This document shows, in pieces, positions 34,504-49,980 of a stretch of 64,000 nucleotides of DNA; the first letter of the stretch is position 1, and every line of letters starts with the position of its first letter. The notes under the pieces are model-generated. The model ran no database searches and had not been told where the DNA came from. It saw nothing but the letters and a program-made list of their open reading frames with translations. The stretch comes from Maea johnstoni. Its lineage: Eukaryota; Annelida; Polychaeta; Spionida; Magelonidae. The stretch covers positions 96,620,800-96,684,799 of the forward strand of contig OZ012684.1 in NCBI GenBank assembly GCA_963942565.1. Direction: 5' to 3'. The translations under genes were made by a program, and so were the position numbers.

Positions 34504-36380
34504 GAGAACTTCTTCCCGGTCCTGGGTTTTGTTATCATAGCAATAAGTCCTAATCTGTTATAGGGACTACTGAAAGTAATGCACCAGTCAATTGAATCCG
34601 TGGGATGGGGGGGGGGGGGGGGGGGGCTGGGATGGGTCAGGGATAGTGCACCGACTTTTGCACTATTTTGCATAGTCACAGCCCCCCGCGGCACATTTTT
34701 TTTGTCACTAATCGCCGCCCCCTGCCCTTGCCTCCCCTCCCCCCCGGTCACATTTTTCAAAGGGGCCCTAAAGGCTCACATACATATCAGCTTATATGAA
34801 ACTAATACACTTTAAGAACAGGATGCTGCCCTTCTTTTTCTCTCAGTGATCTCATGGAGGAGATTTTTGCATATTGCCATCCTGCCCAGCCCCTGGCAGC
34901 CACTGGATGCGGCCATGTTTTTCAATTGGGTGGAAGAGATCACTTCCTGCCCCTAGCTCTGTGCTTATCTCATGCACCACTAAGCTCCTTTGCTACCCAA
35001 TAACACTGAACACAGCAGGGGGTGATGGCGGCGGCCTTGACTCAGAGGAGGTGCTATTCACTAATTGCAATTCTAGATTTCTCTTTATGTGGAGCTCTCG
35101 GGCTTCTCTGTTTATGGCAGATGTTGAGCTATATTCGTGAACTTTCATATAAACCTATGATTCGTTCTTCCTCAAGTTCCCCTTTAGACCATTTTTTGTT
35201 ATCCACGTGGGCATCAAAAAATATGATAAATGAATTTGAAAATAAACTTTTATTGTGTTGATTTGTACAAATGCAGGAATATTCTAGGAAAAACTATCAC
35301 ATTGAAGGCCTTCATGCACCTCATGAAGATTGTCTTTGTTGAGGAGTCCATAGCAGTTTGGTCTGAAGTACCATGAGAAATTCCAGCCACTGTGCATCCT
35401 CACGCAAACTATCAATTCGTATGTGGTCATACTACCACGATTGGATTTTAAAATGGCTATTTCATTTTAGAGATATTTCTGGCAAATAATAGCGCATGCA
35501 GCCCTTCTGTAAAGAAGTGTTTATGATTGGCAAAAGCATATGTACTGATACCTTGAAAAAAAGTTTCACTGGATTGGTCAGTTTCAAAGTTCATTTGGAC
35601 AAAATTTGAGATGTGCGCAAGTTTTGTGGGCAACTTACAAACAAAGGCGGCGACCTCTATCGGCGGATTTTGGGAAAGAATAACGTCTTGGTGAGACAGA
35701 ATCCTGTCGTAACTTTGTGACTGCTTTAAAGATTAATGCAGAATGATTAGGGAATTGCGAAATCAAGGAATTTGAGAAACCAGTTTTTAACCCAAAATTG
35801 GTATAATTCAGAATTGCCTAGTTTAATTTCCCCCAACTTTTGTCTACAATATCTACTCAATGCTCTTAATGTGAAGACAAAGAAAATGACAGGTCACCGT
35901 GTTAGAATTTGAACCACAGATGGTCAAAGTTTTTGAGATAGGACTTTTTGGGGTCAAATTTACATGAAAATGTTAGAAAAGAGTAACTCAATTGTTACCA
36001 TATATGCCCATTCTTATATAAGATATTGTTGAGCAAGGGTACCCCACTTTATACACATGAATTATTACAAATTCTTTCTGAAAACGTGTCAAAACATCAA
36101 ATTCAATGAATATGAAAATATCACTGGCATATACAATCTTAACCCAGTACCGACTTTTTAGACGGAGCCGATAGGTGAAAAAATGGAATCCGACCTGCCG
36201 ATTTAAAAAATTGTGCGAGAGTCGCAGCCTAGTGTGACTGGGCCTTTAAGCATGTTATCTCAGTGCGCGCCTCTCTCCTCACTAGCAGGATTGGCCTGGT
36301 GGCTTTACAAAGGAGCAGCATTATGATAGTATCATAGTACCGTTGCAAATGAAGAACCACCTAGAAATTAATAAAGTTAA
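34504..36380. repeat. Array unit 8 (short form)
   Basis: G-run about 20. Lacks about 470 bases; junction at about 35,751 within 'ggaattgcg'. Confidence 0.95.
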
Positions 36381-38252
36381 GAGAACTTCTTCCCGGTCCT
36401 GGGTTTTGTTATCATAGCAATAAGTCCTAATCTGTTATAGGGACTACTGAAAGTAATGCACCAGTCAATTGAATCCGTGGGATGGGGGGGGGGGGGGGCT
36501 GGGATGGGTCAGGGATAGTGCACCGACTTTTGCACTATTTTGCATAGTCACAGCCCCCCGCGGCACATTTTTTTTGTCACTAATCGCCGCCCCCTGCCCT
36601 TGCCTCCCCTCCCCCCCGGTCACATTTTTCAAAGGGGCCCTAAAGGCTCACATACATATCAGCTTATATGAAACTAATACACTTTAAGAACAGGATGCTG
36701 CCCTTCTTTTTCTCTCAGTGATCTCATGGAGGAGATTTTTGCATATTGCCATCCTGCCCAGCCCCTGGCAGCCACTGGATGCGGCCATGTTTTTCAATTG
36801 GGTGGAAGAGATCACTTCCTGCCCCTAGCTCTGTGCTTATCTCATGCACCACTAAGCTCCTTTGCTACCCAATAACACTGAACACAGCAGGGGGTGATGG
36901 CGGCGGCCTTGACTCAGAGGAGGTGCTATTCACTAATTGCAATTCTAGATTTCTCTTTATGTGGAGCTCTCGGGCTTCTCTGTTTATGGCAGATGTTGAG
37001 CTATATTCGTGAACTTTCATATAAACCTATGATTCGTTCTTCCTCAAGTTCCCCTTTAGACCATTTTTTGTTATCCACGTGGGCATCAAAAAATATGATA
37101 AATGAATTTGAAAATAAACTTTTATTGTGTTGATTTGTACAAATGCAGGAATATTCTAGGAAAAACTATCACATTGAAGGCCTTCATGCACCTCATGAAG
37201 ATTGTCTTTGTTGAGGAGTCCATAGCAGTTTGGTCTGAAGTACCATGAGAAATTCCAGCCACTGTGCATCCTCACGCAAACTATCAATTCGTATGTGGTC
37301 ATACTACCACGATTGGATTTTAAAATGGCTATTTCATTTTAGAGATATTTCTGGCAAATAATAGCGCATGCAGCCCTTCTGTAAAGAAGTGTTTATGATT
37401 GGCAAAAGCATATGTACTGATACCTTGAAAAAAAGTTTCACTGGATTGGTCAGTTTCTAAGTTCATTTGGACAAAATTTGAGATGTGCGCAAGTTTTGTG
37501 GGCAACTTACAAACAAAGGCGGCGACCTCTATCGGCGGATTTTGGGAAAGAATAACGTCTTGGTGAGACAGAATCCTGTCGTAACTTTGTGACTGCTTTA
37601 AAGATTAATGCAGAATGATTAGGGAATTGCGAAATCAAGGAATTTGAGAAACCAGTTTTTAACCCAAAATTGGTATAATTCAGAATTGCCTAGTTTAATT
37701 TCCCCCAACTTTTGTCTACAATATCTACTCAATGCTCTTAATGTGAAGACAAAGAAAATGACAGGTCACCGTGTTAGAATTTGAACCACAGATGGTCAAA
37801 GTTTTTGAGATAGGACTTTTTGGGGTCAAATTTACATGAAAATGTTAGAAAAGAGTAACTCAATTGTTACCATATATGCCCATTCTTATATAAGATATTG
37901 TTGAGCAAGGGTACCCCACTTTATACACATGAATTATTACAAATTCTTTCTGAAAACGTGTCAAAACATCAAATTCAATGAATATGAAAATATCACTGGC
38001 ATATACAATCTTAACCCAGTACCGACTTTTTAGACGGAGCCGATAGGTGAAAAAATGGAATCCGACCTGCCGATTTAAAAAATTGTGCGAGAGTCGCAGC
38101 CTAGTGTGACTGGGCCTTTAAGCATGTTATCTCAGTGCGCGCCTCTCTCCTCACTAGCAGGATTGGCCTGGTGGCTTTACAAAGGAGCAGCATTATGATA
38201 GTATCATAGTACCGTTGCAAATGAAGAACCACCTAGAAATTAATAAAGTTAA
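36381..38252. repeat. Array unit 9 (short form)
   Basis: G-run about 15. Same deletion as unit 8 (junction about 37,623) and nearly the same sequence: a direct tandem duplicate. Confidence 0.95.
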
Positions 38253-40591
38253 GAGAACTTCTTCCCGGTCCTGGGTTTTGTTATCATAGCAATAAGTCCT
38301 AATCTGTTATAGGGACTACTGAAAGTAATGCACCAGTCAATTGAATCCGTGGGATGGGGGGGGGGGGGGGGCTGGGATGGGTCAGGGATAGTGCACCGAC
38401 TTTTGCACTATTTTGCATAGTCCCAGCCCCCCGCGGCACATTTTTTTTGTCACTAATCGCCGCCCCCTGCCCTTGCCTCCCCTCCCCCCCCGGGCACATT
38501 TTTCAAAGGGGCCCTAAAGGCTCACATACATATCAGCTTATATGAAACTAATACACTTTAAGAACAGGATGCTGCCCTTCTTTTTCTCTCAGTGATCTCA
38601 TGGAGGAGATTTTTGCATATTGCCATCCTGCCCAGCCCCTGGCAGCCACTGGATGCGGCCATGTTTTTCAATTGGGTGGAAGAGATCACTTCCTGCCCCT
38701 AGCTCTGTGCTTATCTCATGCACCACTAAGCTCCTTTGCTACCCAATAACACTGAACACAGCAGGGGGTGATGGCGGCGGCCTTGACTCAGAGGAGGTGC
38801 TATTCACTAATTGCAATTCTAGATTTCTCTTTATGTGGAGCTCTCGGGCTTCTCTGTTTATGGCAGATGTTGAGCTATGTTCGTGAACTTTCATATAAAC
38901 CTATGATTTGTTCTTCCTCAAGTTCCCCTTTAAACCATTTTTTGTTATCCACGTGGGCATCAAAAATATGATAAATGAATTTGAAAATAAACTTTTATTG
39001 TGTTGATTTGTACAAATGCAGGAATATTCTAAGAAAAACTATCACATTGAAGGCCTTCATGCACCTCATGAAGATTGTCTTTGTTGAGGAGTCCATAGCA
39101 GTTTGGTCTGAAGTACCATGAGAAATTCCAGCCACTGTGCATCCTCACGCAAACTATCAATTTGTATGTGGTCATACTACCACGATTGGATTTTAAAATG
39201 GCTATTTCATTTTAGAGATATTTCTGGCAAATAATAGCGCATGCAGCCCTTCTGTAAAGAAGTGTTTATGATTGGCAAAAGCATATGTACTGATACCTTG
39301 AAAGAAAGTTTCACTGGATTGGTCAGTTTCAAAGTTCATTTGGACAAAATTTGAGATGTGCGCAAGTTTTGTGGGCAACTTACAAACAAAGGCGGCGACC
39401 TCTATCGGCGGATTTTGGGAAAGAATAACGTCTTGGTGAGACAGAATCCTGTCGTAACTTTGTGACTGCTTTAAAGGTTAATGCAGAATGATTAGGGAAT
39501 GCACTTGTGCGTTGCACGTACCTTTGACTGCCACTGACCATGCAACATGCGCAACCACGCACCAAATCCTCAGTGCAACAAATGATCACGCGTAGTCATG
39601 ATTATAGTAGCGGGAAAAGTTGCCACTGCGATGTTTTCTATGTTCACAAAACATATAAATCATCTGCATCTCTGTGGGTCAACTTTAAGGTCTTACGACA
39701 CTTTTAGAAATCTCAGTTTAATTTTCCTGAAATTTTGCATGAGGAAAGAACATAGCACAGTGATCTTTGAATAACTTAAAATCATGGGGTCATCGACTTC
39801 GTTTTTTTCACAGATTTTTGAGAAAAGAATGCAATTTATATTACAAACATCTCATTTTACAAAATTGGTTTCTTTCTTTGCTACTTTTATCCCTTCAGAG
39901 ACACTGATACTGCCTGAAATACTGTTCTGCCTTGTTAAAATTATTTTTCTATTGTTATATAGGAATTGCGAAATCAAGGAATTTGAGAAACCAGTTTTTA
40001 ACCCAAAATTGGTATAATTCAGAATTGCCTAGATTAATTTCCCCCAATTTTTGTCTACAATATCTATTCAATGCTCTTAATGTGAAGACAAAGAAAATGA
40101 CAGGTCATCGTGTTAGAATTTGAACCACAGATGGTCAAAGTTTTTGAGATAGGACTTTTTGGGGTCAAATTTACATGAAATTGTTAGAAAAGAGTAACTC
40201 AATTGTTACCATATATGCCCAATCTTATATAAGATATTGTTGAGCAAGGGTACCCCATTTTATACACATGAATTCTTACAAATTCTTTCTGAAAACGTGT
40301 CAAAACATCAAATTCAATGAATATGAAAATATCACTGGCATATACAATCTTAACCCAGTAACGACTTTTTAGACGGAGCCGATAGGTGAAAAAATGGAAT
40401 CCGACCTGCCGATTTTAAAAATTGTGCGAGAGTCGCAGCCTAGTGTGACTGGGCCTTTAAGCATGTTATCTCAGTGTGCGCCTCTCTCCTCACTAGCAGG
40501 ATTGGCCTGGTGGCTTTACAAAGGAGCAGCATTATGATAGTATCATAGTACCGTTGCAAATGAAGAACCACCTAGAAATTAATAAAGTTAA
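38253..40591. repeat. Array unit 10
   Basis: G-run about 16. Full length without the inversion. Confidence 0.95.
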
Positions 40592-42928
40592 GAGAACTTC
40601 TTCCCGGTCCTGGGTTTTGTTATCATAGCAATAAGTCCTAATCTGTTATAGGGACTACTGAAAGTAATGCACCAGTCAATTGAATCCGTGGGATGGGGGG
40701 GGGGGGGGCTGGGATGGGTCAGGGATAGTGCACCGACTTTTGCACTATTTTGCATAGTCCCAGCCCCCCGCGGCACATTTTTTTTGTCACTAATCGCCAC
40801 CCCCTGCCCTTGCCTCCCCTCCCCCCCGGTCACACTTTTCAAAGGGGCCCTAAAGGCTCACATACATATCAGCTTATATGAAACTAATACACTTTAAGAA
40901 CAGGATGCTGCCCTTCTTTTTCTCTCAGTGATCTCATGGAGGAGATTTTTGCATATTGCCATCCTGCCCAGCCCCTGGCAGCCACTGGATGCGGCCATGT
41001 TTTTCAATTGGGTGGAAGAGATCACTTCCTGCCCCTAGCTCTGTGCTTATCTCATGCACCACTAAGCTCCTTTGCTACCCAATAACACTGAACACAGCAG
41101 GGGGTGATGGCGGCGGCCTTGACTCAGAGGAGGTGCTATTCACTAATTGCAATTCTAGATTTCTCTTTATGTGGAGCTCTCGGGCTTCTCTGTTTATGGC
41201 AGATGTTGAGCTATGTTCGTGAACTTTCATATAAACCTATGATTCGTTCTTCCTCAAGTTCCCCTTTAGACCATTTTTTGTTATCCACGTGGGCATCAAA
41301 AAATATGATAAATGAATTTGAAAATAAACTTTTATTGTGTTGATTTGTACAAATGCAGGAATATTCTAGGAAAAACTATCACATTGAAGGCCTTCATGCA
41401 CCTCATGAAGATTGTCTTTGTTGAGGAGTCCATAGCAGTTTGGTCTGAAGTACCATGAGAAATTCCAGCCACTGTGCATCCTCACGCAAACTATCAATTC
41501 GTATGTGGTCATACTACCACGATTGGATTTTAAAATGGCTATTTCATTTTAGAGATATTTCTGGCAAATAATAGCGCATGCAGCCCTTCTGTAAAGAAGT
41601 GTTTATGATTGGCAAAAGCATATGTACTGATACCTTGAAAAAAAGTTTCACTGGATTGGTCAGTTTCAAAGTTCATTTGGACAAAATTTGAGATGTGCGC
41701 AAGTTTTGTGGGCAACTTACAAACAAAGGCGGCGACCTCTATCGGCGGATTTTGGGAAAGAATAACGTCTTGGTGAGACAGAATCCTGTCGTAACTTTGT
41801 GACTGCTTTAAAGGTTAATGCAGAATGATTAGGGAATGCACTTGTGCGTTGCACGTACCTTTGACTGCCACTGACCATGCAACATGCGCAACCACGCACC
41901 AAATCCTCAGTGCAACAAATGATCACGCGTAGTCATGATTATAGTAGCGGGAAAAGTTGCCACTGCGATGTTTTCTATGTTCACAAAACATATAAATCAT
42001 CTGCATCTCTGTGGGTCAACTTTAAGGTCTTACGACACTTTTAGAAATCTCAGTTTAATTTTCCTGAAATTTTGCATGAGGAAAGAACATAGCACAGTGA
42101 TCTTTGAATAACTTAAAATCATGGGGTCATCGACTTCGTTTTTTTCACAGATTTTTGAGAAAAGAATGCAATTTATATTACAAACATCTCATTTTACAAA
42201 ATTGGTTTCTTTCTTTGCTAAATTTATCCCTTCAGAGACACTGATACTGCCTGAAATACTGTTCTGCCTTGTTAAAATTATTTTTCTATTGTTATATAGG
42301 AATTGCGAAATCAAGGAATTTGAGAAACCAGTTTTTAACCCAAAATTGGTATAATTCAGAATTGCCTAGATTAATTTCCCCCAATTTTTGTCTACAATAT
42401 CTATTCAATGCTCTTAATGTGAAGACAAAGAAAATGACAGGTCATCGTGTTAGAATTTGAACCACAGATGGTCAAAGTTTTTGAGATAGGACTTTTTGGG
42501 GTCAAATTTACATGAAATTGTTAGAAAAGAGTAACTCAATTGTTACCATATATGGCCAATCTTATATAAGATATTGTTGAGCAAGGGTACCCCATTTTAT
42601 ACACATGAATTCTTACAAATTCTTTCTGAAAACGTGTCAAAACATCAAATTCAATGAATATGAAAATATCACTGGCATATACAATCTTAACCCAGTAACG
42701 ACTTTTTAGACGGAGCCGATAGGTGAAAAAATGGAATCCGACCTGCCGATTTTAAAAATTGTGCGAGAGTCGCAGCCTAGTGTGACTGGGCCTTTAAGCA
42801 TGTTATCTCAGTGTGCGCCTCTCTCCTCACTAGCAGGATTGGCCTGGTGGCTTTACAAAGGAGCAGCATTATGATAGTATCATAGTACCGTTGCAAATGA
42901 AGAACCACCTAGAAATTAATAAAGTTAA
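40592..42928. repeat. Array unit 11
   Basis: G-run about 14. Close to unit 10 in its second half. Confidence 0.95.
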
Positions 42929-43031
42929 GAGAACTTCTTCCCGGTCCTGGGTTTTGTTATCATAGCAATAAGTCCTAATCTGTTATAGGGACTACTGAAA
43001 GTAATGCACCAGTCAATTGAATCCGTGGGAT

Positions 43032-43068
<37 letters not shown>

Positions 43069-45288
43069 CTGGGATGGGTCAGGGATAGTGCACCGACTTT
43101 TGCACTATTTTGCATAGTCCCAGCCCCCCGCGGCACATTTTTTTTGTCACTAATCGCCACCCCCTGCCCTTGCCTCCCCTCCCCCCCGGTCACACTTTTC
43201 AAAGGGGCCCTAAAGGCTCACATACATATCAGCTTATATGAAACTAATACACTTTAAGAACAGGATGCTGCCCTTCTTTTTCTCTCAGTGATCTCATGGA
43301 GGAGATTTTTGCATATTGCCATCCTGCCCAGCCCCTGGCAGCCACTGGATGCGGCCATGTTTTTCAATTGGGTGGAAGAGATCACTTCCTGCCCCTAGCT
43401 CTGTGCTTATCTCATGCACCACTAAGCTCCTTTGCTACCCAATAACACTGAACACAGCAGGGGGTGATGGCGGCGGCCTTGACTCAGAGGAGGTGCTATT
43501 CACTAATTGCAATTCTAGATTTCTCTTTATGTGGAGCTCTCGGGCTTCTCTGTTTATGGCAGATGTTGAGCTATGTTCGTGAACTTTCATATAAACCTAT
43601 GATTCGTTCTTCCTCAAGTTCCCCTTTAGACCATTTTTTGTTATCCACGTGGGCATCAAAAAATATGATAAATGAATTTGAAAATAAACTTTTATTGTGT
43701 TGATTTGTACAAATGCAGGAATATTCTAGGAAAAACTATCACATTGAAGGCCTTCATGCACCTCATGAAGATTGTCTTTGTTGAGGAGTCCATAGCAGTT
43801 TGGTCTGAAGTACCATGAGAAATTCCAGCCACTGTGCATCCTCACGCAAACTATCAATTCGTATGTGGTCATACTACCACGATTGGATTTTAAAATGGCT
43901 ATTTCATTTTAGAGATATTTCTGGCAAATAATAGCGCATGCAGCCCTTCTGTAAAGAAGTGTTTATGATTGGCAAAAGCATATGTACTGATACCTTGAAA
44001 AAAAGTTTCACTGGATTGGTCAGTTTCAAAGTTCATTTGGACAAAATTTGAGATGTGCGCAAGTTTTGTGGGCAACTTACAAACAAAGGCGGCGACCTCT
44101 ATCGGCGGATTTTGGGAAAGAATAACGTCTTGGTGAGACAGAATCCTGTCGTAACTTTGTGACTGCTTTAAAGATTAATGCAGAATGATTAGGGAATGCA
44201 CTTGTGCGTTGCACGTACCTTTGACTGCCACTGACCATGCAACATGCGCAACCACGCACCAAATCCTCAGTGCAACAAATGCTCACGCGACGTCATGATT
44301 ATAGTAGCGGAAAAAGTTGCCACGGCGATGTTTTCTATGTTCACAAAAAATATAAATCATCTGCATCTCTGTGGGTCAACTTTAAGGTCTTACGACACTT
44401 TTAGAAATCTCAGTTTAATTTTCCTGAAATTTTGCATGAGGAAAGAACATAGCACAGTGATCTTTGAATAACTTAAAATCATGGGGTCATCGACTTCGTT
44501 TTTTTCACAGATTTTTGAGAAAAGAATGCAATTTATATTACAAACATCTCATTTTACAAAATTGGTTTCTTTCTTTGCTAAATTTATCCCTTCAGAGACA
44601 CTGATACTGCCTGAAATACTGTTCTGCCTTGTTGAAATTATTTTTCTACTGTTATATAGGAATTGCGAAATCAAGGAATTTGAGAAACCAGTTTTTAACC
44701 CAAAATTGGTATAATTCAGAATTGCCTAGTTTAATTTCCCCCAATTTTTGTCAACAATATCAACTCAATGCTCTTAATGTGAAGACAAAGAAAATGACAG
44801 GTCACCGTGTTAGAATTTGAACCACAGATGGTCAAAGTTTTTGAGAAAGGACTTTTTGGGGTCAAATTTACATGAAAATGTTAGAAAAGAGTAACTCAAT
44901 TGTTACCATATATGCCCATTCTTATATAAGATATTGTTGAGCAAGGGTACCCCATTTTATACACATGAATTATTACAAAGTCTTTCTGAAAATGTGTCAA
45001 AACATCAAATTCAATGAATATGAAAATATCACTGGCATATACAATCTTAACCCAGTACCGACTTTTTAGACGGAGCCGATAGGTGAAAAAATGGAATCCG
45101 ACCTGGCGATTTTAAAAATTGTGCGAGAGTCGCAGCCTAGTGTGACTGGGCCTTTAAGCATGTTATCTCAGTGTGCGCCTCTCTCCTCACTAGCAGGATT
45201 GGCCTGGTGGCTTTACAAAGGAGCAGCATTATGATAGTATCATAGTACCGTTGCAAATGAAGAACCACCTAGAAATTAATAAAGTTAA
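42929..45288. repeat. Array unit 12
   Basis: G-run about 37, the longest. First of the near-identical block 12-15 with the 'gctcacgcgacgtc' variant. Confidence 0.95.
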
Positions 45289-47633
45289 GAGAACTTCTTC
45301 CCGGTCCTGGGTTTTGTTATCATAGCAATAAGTCCTAATCTGTTATAGGGACTACTGAAAGTAATGCACCAGTCAATTGAATCCGTGGGATGGGGGGGGG
45401 GGGGGGGGGGGGGCTGGGATGGGTCAGGGATAGTGCACCGACTTTTGCACTATTTTGCATAGTCCCAGCCCCCCGCGGCACATTTTTTTTGTCACTAATC
45501 GCCACCCCCTGCCCTTGCCTCCCCTCCCCCCCGGTCACACTTTTCAAAGGGGCCCTAAAGGCTCACATACATATCAGCTTATATGAAACTAATACACTTT
45601 AAGAACAGGATGCTGCCCTTCTTTTTCTCTCAGTGATCTCATGGAGGAGATTTTTGCATATTGCCATCCTGCCCAGCCCCTGGCAGCCACTGGATGCGGC
45701 CATGTTTTTCAATTGGGTGGAAGAGATCACTTCCTGCCCCTAGCTCTGTGCTTATCTCATGCACCACTAAGCTCCTTTGCTACCCAATAACACTGAACAC
45801 AGCAGGGGGTGATGGCGGCGGCCTTGACTCAGAGGAGGTGCTATTCACTAATTGCAATTCTAGATTTCTCTTTATGTGGAGCTCTCGGGCTTCTCTGTTT
45901 ATGGCAGATGTTGAGCTATGTTCGTGAACTTTCATATAAACCTATGATTCGTTCTTCCTCAAGTTCCCCTTTAGACCATTTTTTGTTATCCACGTGGGCA
46001 TCAAAAAATATGATAAATGAATTTGAAAATAAACTTTTATTGTGTTGATTTGTACAAATGCAGGAATATTCTAGGAAAAACTATCACATTGAAGGCCTTC
46101 ATGCACCTCATGAAGATTGTCTTTGTTGAGGAGTCCATAGCAGTTTGGTCTGAAGTACCATGAGAAATTCCAGCCACTGTGCATCCTCACGCAAACTATC
46201 AATTCGTATGTGGTCATACTACCACGATTGGATTTTAAAATGGCTATTTCATTTTAGAGATATTTCTGGCAAATAATAGCGCATGCAGCCCTTCTGTAAA
46301 GAAGTGTTTATGATTGGCAAAAGCATATGTACTGATACCTTGAAAAAAAGTTTCACTGGATTGGTCAGTTTCAAAGTTCATTTGGACAAAATTTGAGATG
46401 TGCGCAAGTTTTGTGGGCAACTTACAAACAAAGGCGGCGACCTCTATCGGCGGATTTTGGGAAAGAATAACGTCTTGGTGTGACAGAATCCTGTCGTAAC
46501 TTTGTGACTGCTTTAAAGATTAATGCAGAATGATTAGGGAATGCACTTGTGCGTTGCACGTACCTTTGACCGCCACTGACCATGCAACATGCGCAACCAC
46601 GCACCAAATCCTCAGTGCAACAAATGCTCACGCGACGTCATGATTATAGTAGCGGAAAAAGTTGCCACGGCGATGTTTTCTATGTTCACAAAAAATATAA
46701 ATCATCTGCATCTCTGTGGGTCAACTTTAAGGTCTTACGACACTTTTAGAAATCTCAGTTTAATTTTCCTGAAATTTTGCATGAGGAAAGAACATAGCAC
46801 AGTGATCTTTGAATAACTTAAAATCATGGGGTCATCGACTTCGTTTTTTTCACAGATTTTTGAGAAAAGAATGCAATTTATATTACAAACATCTCATTTT
46901 ACAAAATTGGTTTCTTTCTTTGCTAAATTTATCCCTTCAGAGACACTGATACTGCCTGAAATACTGTTCTGCCTTGTTGAAATTATTTTTCTACTGTTAT
47001 ATAGGAATTGCGAAATCAAGGAATTTGAGAAACCAGTTTTTAACCCAAAATTGGTATAATTCAGAATTGCCTAGTTTAATTTCCCCCAATTTTTGTCAAC
47101 AATATCAACTCAATGCTCTTAATGTGAAGACAAAGAAAATGACAGGTCACCGTGTTAGAATTTGAACCACAGATGGTCAAAGTTTTTGAGAAAGGACTTT
47201 TTGGGGTCAAATTTACATGAAAATGTTAGAAAAGAGTAACTCAATTGTTACCATATATGCCCATTCTTATATAAGATATTGTTGAGCAAGGGTACCCCAT
47301 TTTATACACATGAATTATTACAAAGTCTTTCTGAAAATGTGTCAAAACATCAAATTCAATGAATATGAAAATATCACTGGCATATACAATCTTAACCCAG
47401 TACCGACTTTTTAGACGGAGCCGATAGGTGAAAAAATGGAATCCGACCTGGCGATTTTAAAAATTGTGCGAGAGTCGCAGCCTAGTGTGACTGGGCCTTT
47501 AAGCATGTTATCTCAGTGTGCGCCTCTCTCCTCACTAGCAGGATTGGCCTGGTGGCTTTACAAAGGAGCAGCATTATGATAGTATCATAGTACCGTTGCA
47601 AATGAAGAACCACCTAGAAATTAATAAAGTTAA
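45289..47633. repeat. Array unit 13
   Basis: G-run about 22. Near identical to units 12, 14 and 15. Confidence 0.95.
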
Positions 47634-49980
47634 GAGAACTTCTTCCCGGTCCTGGGTTTTGTTATCATAGCAATAAGTCCTAATCTGTTATAGGGACTAC
47701 TGAAAGTAATGCACCAGTCAATTGAATCCGTGGGATGGGGGGGGGGGGGGGGGGGGGGGGCTGGGATGGGTCAGGGATAGTGCACCGACTTTTGCACTAT
47801 TTTGCATAGTCCCAGCCCCCCGCGGCACATTTTTTTTGTCACTAATCGCCACCCCCTGCCCTTGCCTCCCCTCCCCCCCGGTCACACTTTTCAAAGGGGC
47901 CCTAAAGGCTCACATACATATCAGCTTATATGAAACTAATACACTTTAAGAACAGGATGCTGCCCTTCTTTTTCTCTCAGTGATCTCATGGAGGAGATTT
48001 TTGCATATTGCCATCCTGCCCAGCCCCTGGCAGCCACTGGATGCGGCCATGTTTTTCAATTGGGTGGAAGAGATCACTTCCTGCCCCTAGCTCTGTGCTT
48101 ATCTCATGCACCACTAAGCTCCTTTGCTACCCAATAACACTGAACACAGCAGGGGGTGATGGCGGCGGCCTTGACTCAGAGGAGGTGCTATTCACTAATT
48201 GCAATTCTAGATTTCTCTTTATGTGGAGCTCTCGGGCTTCTCTGTTTATGGCAGATGTTGAGCTATGTTCGTGAACTTTCATATAAACCTATGATTCGTT
48301 CTTCCTCAAGTTCCCCTTTAGACCATTTTTTGTTATCCACGTGGGCATCAAAAAATATGATAAATGAATTTGAAAATAAACTTTTATTGTGTTGATTTGT
48401 ACAAATGCAGGAATATTCTAGGAAAAACTATCACATTGAAGGCCTTCATGCACCTCATGAAGATTGTCTTTGTTGAGGAGTCCATAGCAGTTTGGTCTGA
48501 AGTACCATGAGAAATTCCAGCCACTGTGCATCCTCACGCAAACTATCAATTCGTATGTGGTCATACTACCACGATTGGATTTTAAAATGGCTATTTCATT
48601 TTAGAGATATTTCTGGCAAATAATAGCGCATGCAGCCCTTCTGTAAAGAAGTGTTTATGATTGGCAAAAGCATATGTACTGATACCTTGAAAAAAAGTTT
48701 CACTGGATTGGTCAGTTTCAAAGTTCATTTGGACAAAATTTGAGATGTGCGCAAGTTTTGTGGGCAACTTACAAACAAAGGCGGCGACCTCTATCGGCGG
48801 ATTTTGGGAAAGAATAACGTCTTGGTGAGACAGAATCCTGTCGTAACTTTGTGACTGCTTTAAAGATTAATGCAGAATGATTAGGGAATGCACTTGTGCG
48901 TTGCACGTACCTTTGACCGCCACTGACCATGCAACATGCGCAACCACGCACCAAATCCTCAGTGCAACAAATGCTCACGCGACGTCATGATTATAGTAGC
49001 GGAAAAAGTTGCCACGGCGATGTTTTCTATGTTCACAAAAAATATAAATCATCTGCATCTCTGTGGGTCAACTTTAAGGTCTTACGACACTTTTAGAAAT
49101 CTCAGTTTAATTTTCCTGAAATTTTGCATGAGGAAAGAACATAGCACAGTGATCTTTGAATAACTTAAAATCATGGGGTCATCGACTTCGTTTTTTTCAC
49201 AGATTTTTGAGAAAAGAATGCAATTTATATTACAAACATCTCATTTTACAAAATTGGTTTCTTTCTTTGCTAAATTTATCCCTTCAGAGACACTGATACT
49301 GCCTGAAATACTGTTCTGCCTTGTTGAAATTATTTTTCTACTGTTATATAGGAATTGCGAAATCAAGGAATTTGAGAAACCAGTTTTTAACCCAAAATTG
49401 GTATAATTCAGAATTGCCTAGTTTAATTTCCCCCAATTTTTGTCAACAATATCAACTCAATGCTCTTAATGTGAAGACAAAGAAAATGACAGGTCACCGT
49501 GTTAGAATTTGAACCACAGATGGTCAAAGTTTTTGAGAAAGGACTTTTTGGGGTCAAATTTACATGAAAATGTTAGAAAAGAGTAACTCAATTGTTACCA
49601 TATATGCCCATTCTTATATAAGATATTGTTGAGCAAGGGTACCCCATTTTATACACATGAATTATTACAAAGTCTTTCTGAAAATGTGTCAAAACATCAA
49701 ATTCAATGAATATGAAAATATCACTGGCATATACAATCTTAACCCAGTACCGACTTTTTAGACGGAGCCGATAGGTGAAAAAATGGAATCCGACCTGGCG
49801 ATTTTAAAAATTGTGCGAGAGTCGCAGCCTAGTGTGACTGGGCCTTTAAGCATGTTATCTCAGTGTGCGCCTCTCTCCTCACTAGCAGGATTGGCCTGGT
49901 GGCTTTACAAAGGAGCAGCATTATGATAGTATCATAGTACCGTTGCAAATGAAGAACCACCTAGAAATTAATAAAGTTAA
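47634..49980. repeat. Array unit 14
   Basis: G-run about 24. Near identical to units 12, 13 and 15. Confidence 0.95.
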